Shown here: positions 61,408 to 64,000 of the stretch, one piece after another
Layout of the letters: each line of letters starts with the position of its first letter
How positions within the stretch are numbered: the stretch's first letter is position 1
Made by a program: the position numbers and the translations under genes
Assembly (NCBI GenBank): GCA_021201755.1
Contig: JAJQEI010000037.1
Span: 1-64,000, forward strand
Source of the DNA: Ruminococcus sp.
GTDB taxonomy: Bacteria; Bacillota; Clostridia; Oscillospirales; Ruminococcaceae
Length of the DNA stretch: 64,000 nt
Direction of reading: 5' to 3'
The notes under the pieces: generated by a model
Database searches by the model: none
Told to the model about the DNA's origin: nothing
The model's input: only the letters and a program-made list of their open reading frames with translations

Positions 61408-63455
61408 ACAGACCAGAAATTTTAGCCCCTGCCGGTGCAAGAGAATCACTGCTCGCAGCGTTGCGCTGCGGAGCAGATGCGATTTATGCTGGCGGAGTCC
61501 AGTTTTCTGCACGACAATCGGCGGAGAATTTTGAGATGGAGCAGCTAAAAGAAGCCGTTTCACTTTGTCATTTGTATGGCGCAAAGTTCTATTTGACGAT
61601 GAACACCTTGATTCACGACCAAGAATTGGAGAAACTTGTTACGTTTTTGCAAACTGTTATTTCTATAGGCGTAGATGCCATATTAGTACAAGATCTTGGC
61701 GTATTGCATTTGATTCGGAGGTTGTCGCCGGACATACCCATTCATGCATCGACGCAAATGACCATCCACACTCCAATGGGAGCAAGATGGGCGAAGGAAC
61801 ACGGTATAGCGCGTGTGGTTGTGGCAAGGGAACTGTCACGCCCAGAAATCAAGACAATGTGTGATACTGATGTAGAAATAGAACAGTTTGTACATGGCGC
61901 ACTTTGTATGAGTGTTTCCGGACAGTGCAGACTTTCTGCTGTGATTGGTTCACGTAGTGCCAATCGTGGTCGCTGCGCACAGGCTTGTCGGTTGCCGTTT
62001 TTAGCGAATGGGAAAAAAGACGTATGTGCATTATCACTCAAGGATTTGTGTCTGATTCCCTATGCGCCACAAATGGCGGAAGGCGGTGTGACGTCGCTAA
62101 AAATCGAGGGACGTTGTAAGCGACCGGAATATGTAGCGGCAGCCGTCACAGCATTAAAACAGGCGCTGGAGGATATCGAGCCGGATCTTGACATGCTGAA
62201 AGCGGTCTTTTCCCGCAGTGGCTTCACAGATGGTTATTATACTGGAAACCGATGGGATATGTTTGGCATGCGCCGTAAAGAAGATGTGCTGCAGGCGAAA
62301 GCGGTTTTACCAGCACTTAAAAATCTTTATCAGAAACCACAGCCGTTGATTTCCGTGGATATGACAGTGACAGTTTGTATTGATGTACCAACAACGTTAT
62401 CGTTATTTGACGAGGAAGGCAATCACGTCACCGTTATTGGTGCAGTTCCACAGGTGGCACAGCAGCATCCGACAGATGTGGCACAATTAAACAAACAACT
62501 TGGAAAACTAGGCGGAACAATATTTTCTCTTCGCACACTTCATGCGAATTGCGATGGTGTAGGTGTGTTATCGGCAGCACAATTAAACACATTGCGCCGT
62601 GATGGGATTGCCACACTCGAGTCGGCACGAATTGCAAGGAATACGCCACATTATACAATGCAGCTATTTCCGTTGACCCGACAGTCGAAGTTTGTTCCGA
62701 AACAGCAGGATTCGCTTTGTTATCATGTTTTGCTGCGTCGATGGACGTTTATTGCGGAAATGCTGCTGTTGAAGGAAAATTGTGCAGTGGTTTGGATTCC
62801 GATTCAAGAAGTGTCAGCAGTGATACCAGAGTCCTTGCGAAAACGTGTTTATCTTGCTATGCCGCAATTTTGCACAGATGAACGAAAGCTGCATCATACA
62901 CTTGAGCTGGCGTCTATTCTTGGATTTACACATCTGGTCTGTGAAAATGTGGTACATATTGAGATGGGAAAGCAATTTCACATGATCTTGCATGGCGGTA
63001 TGGGACTTGGCGTTACCAATCACCTTGCACTGGAATTTTTACGGCAAGAGAGACTCGTGGATAGTATGCTTTCGCCGGAATTGAATTTGAAGCAAATTCG
63101 GGACTGTATCGGTTTGCCTACAGGCGTTTATGCCTATGGAAATTTACCAGTGATGATTTGTCGAAACTGTCCAATTCAAGCAGAAGTTGGTTGTGTGAAG
63201 TGTCGACATAATTTACGTGATCGCACCGGCAGAAGTTTTCCAGTGTATTGCAGTAAATATAGTGGTACGGTGACGATGTACAATGATGTGCCAATTTGGA
63301 TGGCGGATAAAATAGAGGAAATTGACGGTACGTCTTATTATTTATTAGACTGTACCAATAACGATGATGCGATTTTTATTTTCAGAGCCTATACGCAGCA
63401 TCTAAAAACAAATGCGTCTATGACGAGAGGACTTTTTTATCGAGGTGTAGAATAA
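61404..63455 (+). CDS. U32-family peptidase with DUF3656-like domain
   Basis: A 683-residue U32 protein. Such proteins (RlhA, YegQ, UbiU/V relatives) bind an Fe-S cluster and modify 23S rRNA or other substrates; true peptidase activity is doubtful for most. N-terminus PEILAPAGARESLLAALRCG. The U32 signature is around EIEQFVHGALCMSVSGQCRL, and the Cys-rich RGRCAQACRLPF gives cluster ligands. The Lys/Glu block LKIEGRCKRPEYVAAAV follows. The C-terminal half has an additional Cys cluster (ICRNCPIQAEVGCVKC). Translationally coupled to zapA. Confidence 0.9.
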   Translation: MNRPEILAPAGARESLLAALRCGADAIYAGGVQFSARQSAENFEMEQLKEAVSLCHLYGAKFYLTMNTLIHDQELEKLVTFLQTVISIGVDAILVQDLGVLHLIRRLSPDIPIHASTQMTIHTPMGARWAKEHGIARVVVARELSRPEIKTMCDTDVEIEQFVHGALCMSVSGQCRLSAVIGSRSANRGRCAQACRLPFLANGKKDVCALSLKDLCLIPYAPQMAEGGVTSLKIEGRCKRPEYVAAAVTALKQALEDIEPDLDMLKAVFSRSGFTDGYYTGNRWDMFGMRRKEDVLQAKAVLPALKNLYQKPQPLISVDMTVTVCIDVPTTLSLFDEEGNHVTVIGAVPQVAQQHPTDVAQLNKQLGKLGGTIFSLRTLHANCDGVGVLSAAQLNTLRRDGIATLESARIARNTPHYTMQLFPLTRQSKFVPKQQDSLCYHVLLRRWTFIAEMLLLKENCAVVWIPIQEVSAVIPESLRKRVYLAMPQFCTDERKLHHTLELASILGFTHLVCENVVHIEMGKQFHMILHGGMGLGVTNHLALEFLRQERLVDSMLSPELNLKQIRDCIGLPTGVYAYGNLPVMICRNCPIQAEVGCVKCRHNLRDRTGRSFPVYCSKYSGTVTMYNDVPIWMADKIEEIDGTSYYLLDCTNNDDAIFIFRAYTQHLKTNASMTRGLFYRGVE

Positions 63456-63485
63456 TCGAATTTACATATGGAGGAAATGAGATTC

Positions 63486-63926
63486 ATGAAGCTTTTTATT
63501 AAACGGTTGCGTGAGGGGGCAAAGCTGCCCGTGCAGGCAACACCAGATAGTGCGGGCTATGATTTATACGCTTGCTTAGAGACACCGGTTACGTTGAAAT
63601 CAGGGGAAATTTTTCGTGTTCCTACAGGAATTTCAGTTGCACCTGATCGACGAGATGTGGCATTGTGTATTTTTCCAAGGTCTGGACTTTCTGCAAAGTA
63701 CGGAATTACCCTTGCAAACAGTGTGGGACTAATAGACAGCGACTATCGAGGAGAATTACAGGTGGCACTGATTCACTTGGGGTCAGAGCCGTTTACGGTG
63801 GAGGATGGAATGCGAATTGCACAGCTTGTGACGATACCAATATTATTTCCAGAATTAGAAGAAACAGACACCTTAACGGAAACACAGCGAGGCAGCAGTG
63901 GTTTTGGTGACAGTGGTATAAAATAA
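63486..63926 (+). CDS. dut: deoxyuridine 5'-triphosphate nucleotidohydrolase (dUTPase)
   Basis: A 146-residue trimeric dUTPase making dUMP and keeping uracil out of DNA. All five motifs are visible: SAGYDLYA, FPRSGLSAKYG, VGLIDSDYRGELQV, GMRIAQLV, and RGSSGFGDSG at the C-terminus. ATG 63486 is chosen since GGAGG lies 11 bases upstream; ATG 63477 would be too close. Intact. If the C-to-T excess in this window is real mutation, uracil control is an interesting context, but the protein looks normal. Confidence 0.95.
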   Translation: MKLFIKRLREGAKLPVQATPDSAGYDLYACLETPVTLKSGEIFRVPTGISVAPDRRDVALCIFPRSGLSAKYGITLANSVGLIDSDYRGELQVALIHLGSEPFTVEDGMRIAQLVTIPILFPELEETDTLTETQRGSSGFGDSGIK

Positions 63927-63971
63927 AAAAGACAGATAGAATAAATAGAGCAAAAGGAAAGGAGATTCCTC

Positions 63972-64000
63972 ATGAAGAAAGTGATTGTGTATATTCTGAC
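63972..64000 (+). CDS. start of a truncated gene at the window edge
   Basis: ATG 63972 follows AAAGGAGATTCCTC and encodes MKKVIVYIL before the window ends. The basic-then-hydrophobic start suggests a signal peptide or membrane segment. Nothing more can be said. Confidence 0.6.

Overview
The window looks like a chromosomal segment of a moderately AT-rich Firmicute of the Ruminococcaceae/Oscillospirales type. Grounds: sigma-A promoters of the TTGNNN-N17-TATAAT kind, strong GGAGG ribosome binding sites, relics of a spore-former gene set (yabP, yabQ, spoVG, a bofA-like gene), dockerin modules, Thr-rich linkers, BspA-type leucine-rich-repeat proteins and an L10 leader. The genus is my inference (Ruminococcus-like); no phylogenetic marker was compared.

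Layout. 0-5 kb: the 3' end of a 5S rRNA with tRNA-Asn, an ArsR regulator, a ferredoxin, a lipoprotein/nitroreductase pair, rnr and secG. 5-9 kb: the yabP-yabQ-divIC-S1 cluster and a secreted amidase with wall-binding repeats. 9-14.4 kb: a reverse-strand operon resembling Bacillus ydjI-ydjG-ydjH (SPFH, zinc-ribbon membrane protein, TPM protein), followed by a further zinc-ribbon membrane protein and hisC. 14.5-17.1 kb: a large secreted protein with two cohesin-like/dockerin repeats, an Ig-like domain and a final dockerin. 17.2-19.6 kb: a MerR-controlled carboxymuconolactone decarboxylase-cupin/hydrolase operon. 19.7-25.1 kb: tyrA-prmA and a YfhO membrane protein. 25.2-27.8 kb: a TetM-like GTPase joined to a Rae1-like NYN nuclease. 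28-35.8 kb: glmS, three LRR proteins, rmuC. 35.9-36.2 kb: tRNA-Gly, tRNA-Arg, tRNA-His. 36.3-43 kb: two G3E GTPases, an LRR-dockerin protein, a zinc-ribbon membrane protein and a MATE pump. 43-51.4 kb: ychF-prfB, T-box-controlled leuA, cdd, ackA and tmcAL. 51.5-64 kb: a C39-like peptidase, rplJ-rplL, a BofA-like cluster of small genes, a phosphodiesterase, a second YfhO protein, NUDIX, spoVG, murC, zapA, a U32 protease and dut.

The most striking feature is the number of broken reading frames. About 13 genes carry in-frame stops, homopolymer or dinucleotide indels, or internal deletions, with readable homologous sequence continuing beyond each lesion. Nearly all in-frame stops (TAA, TAG, TGA) can be explained by one C:G to T:A change from a Gln, Arg or Trp codon. 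They fall in dispensable genes (sporulation, envelope stress, surface, salvage, efflux), while the genes expected to be essential (rnr, prfB, glmS, murC, rplJ/L, ychF, prmA) are open. Either this genome is decaying or the assembly contains patterned errors or damage; raw reads would decide. Two separate G9 tracts and one A7 tract lie near the starts of genes that include two exported dockerin proteins, so phase variation is a competing explanation for those loci.
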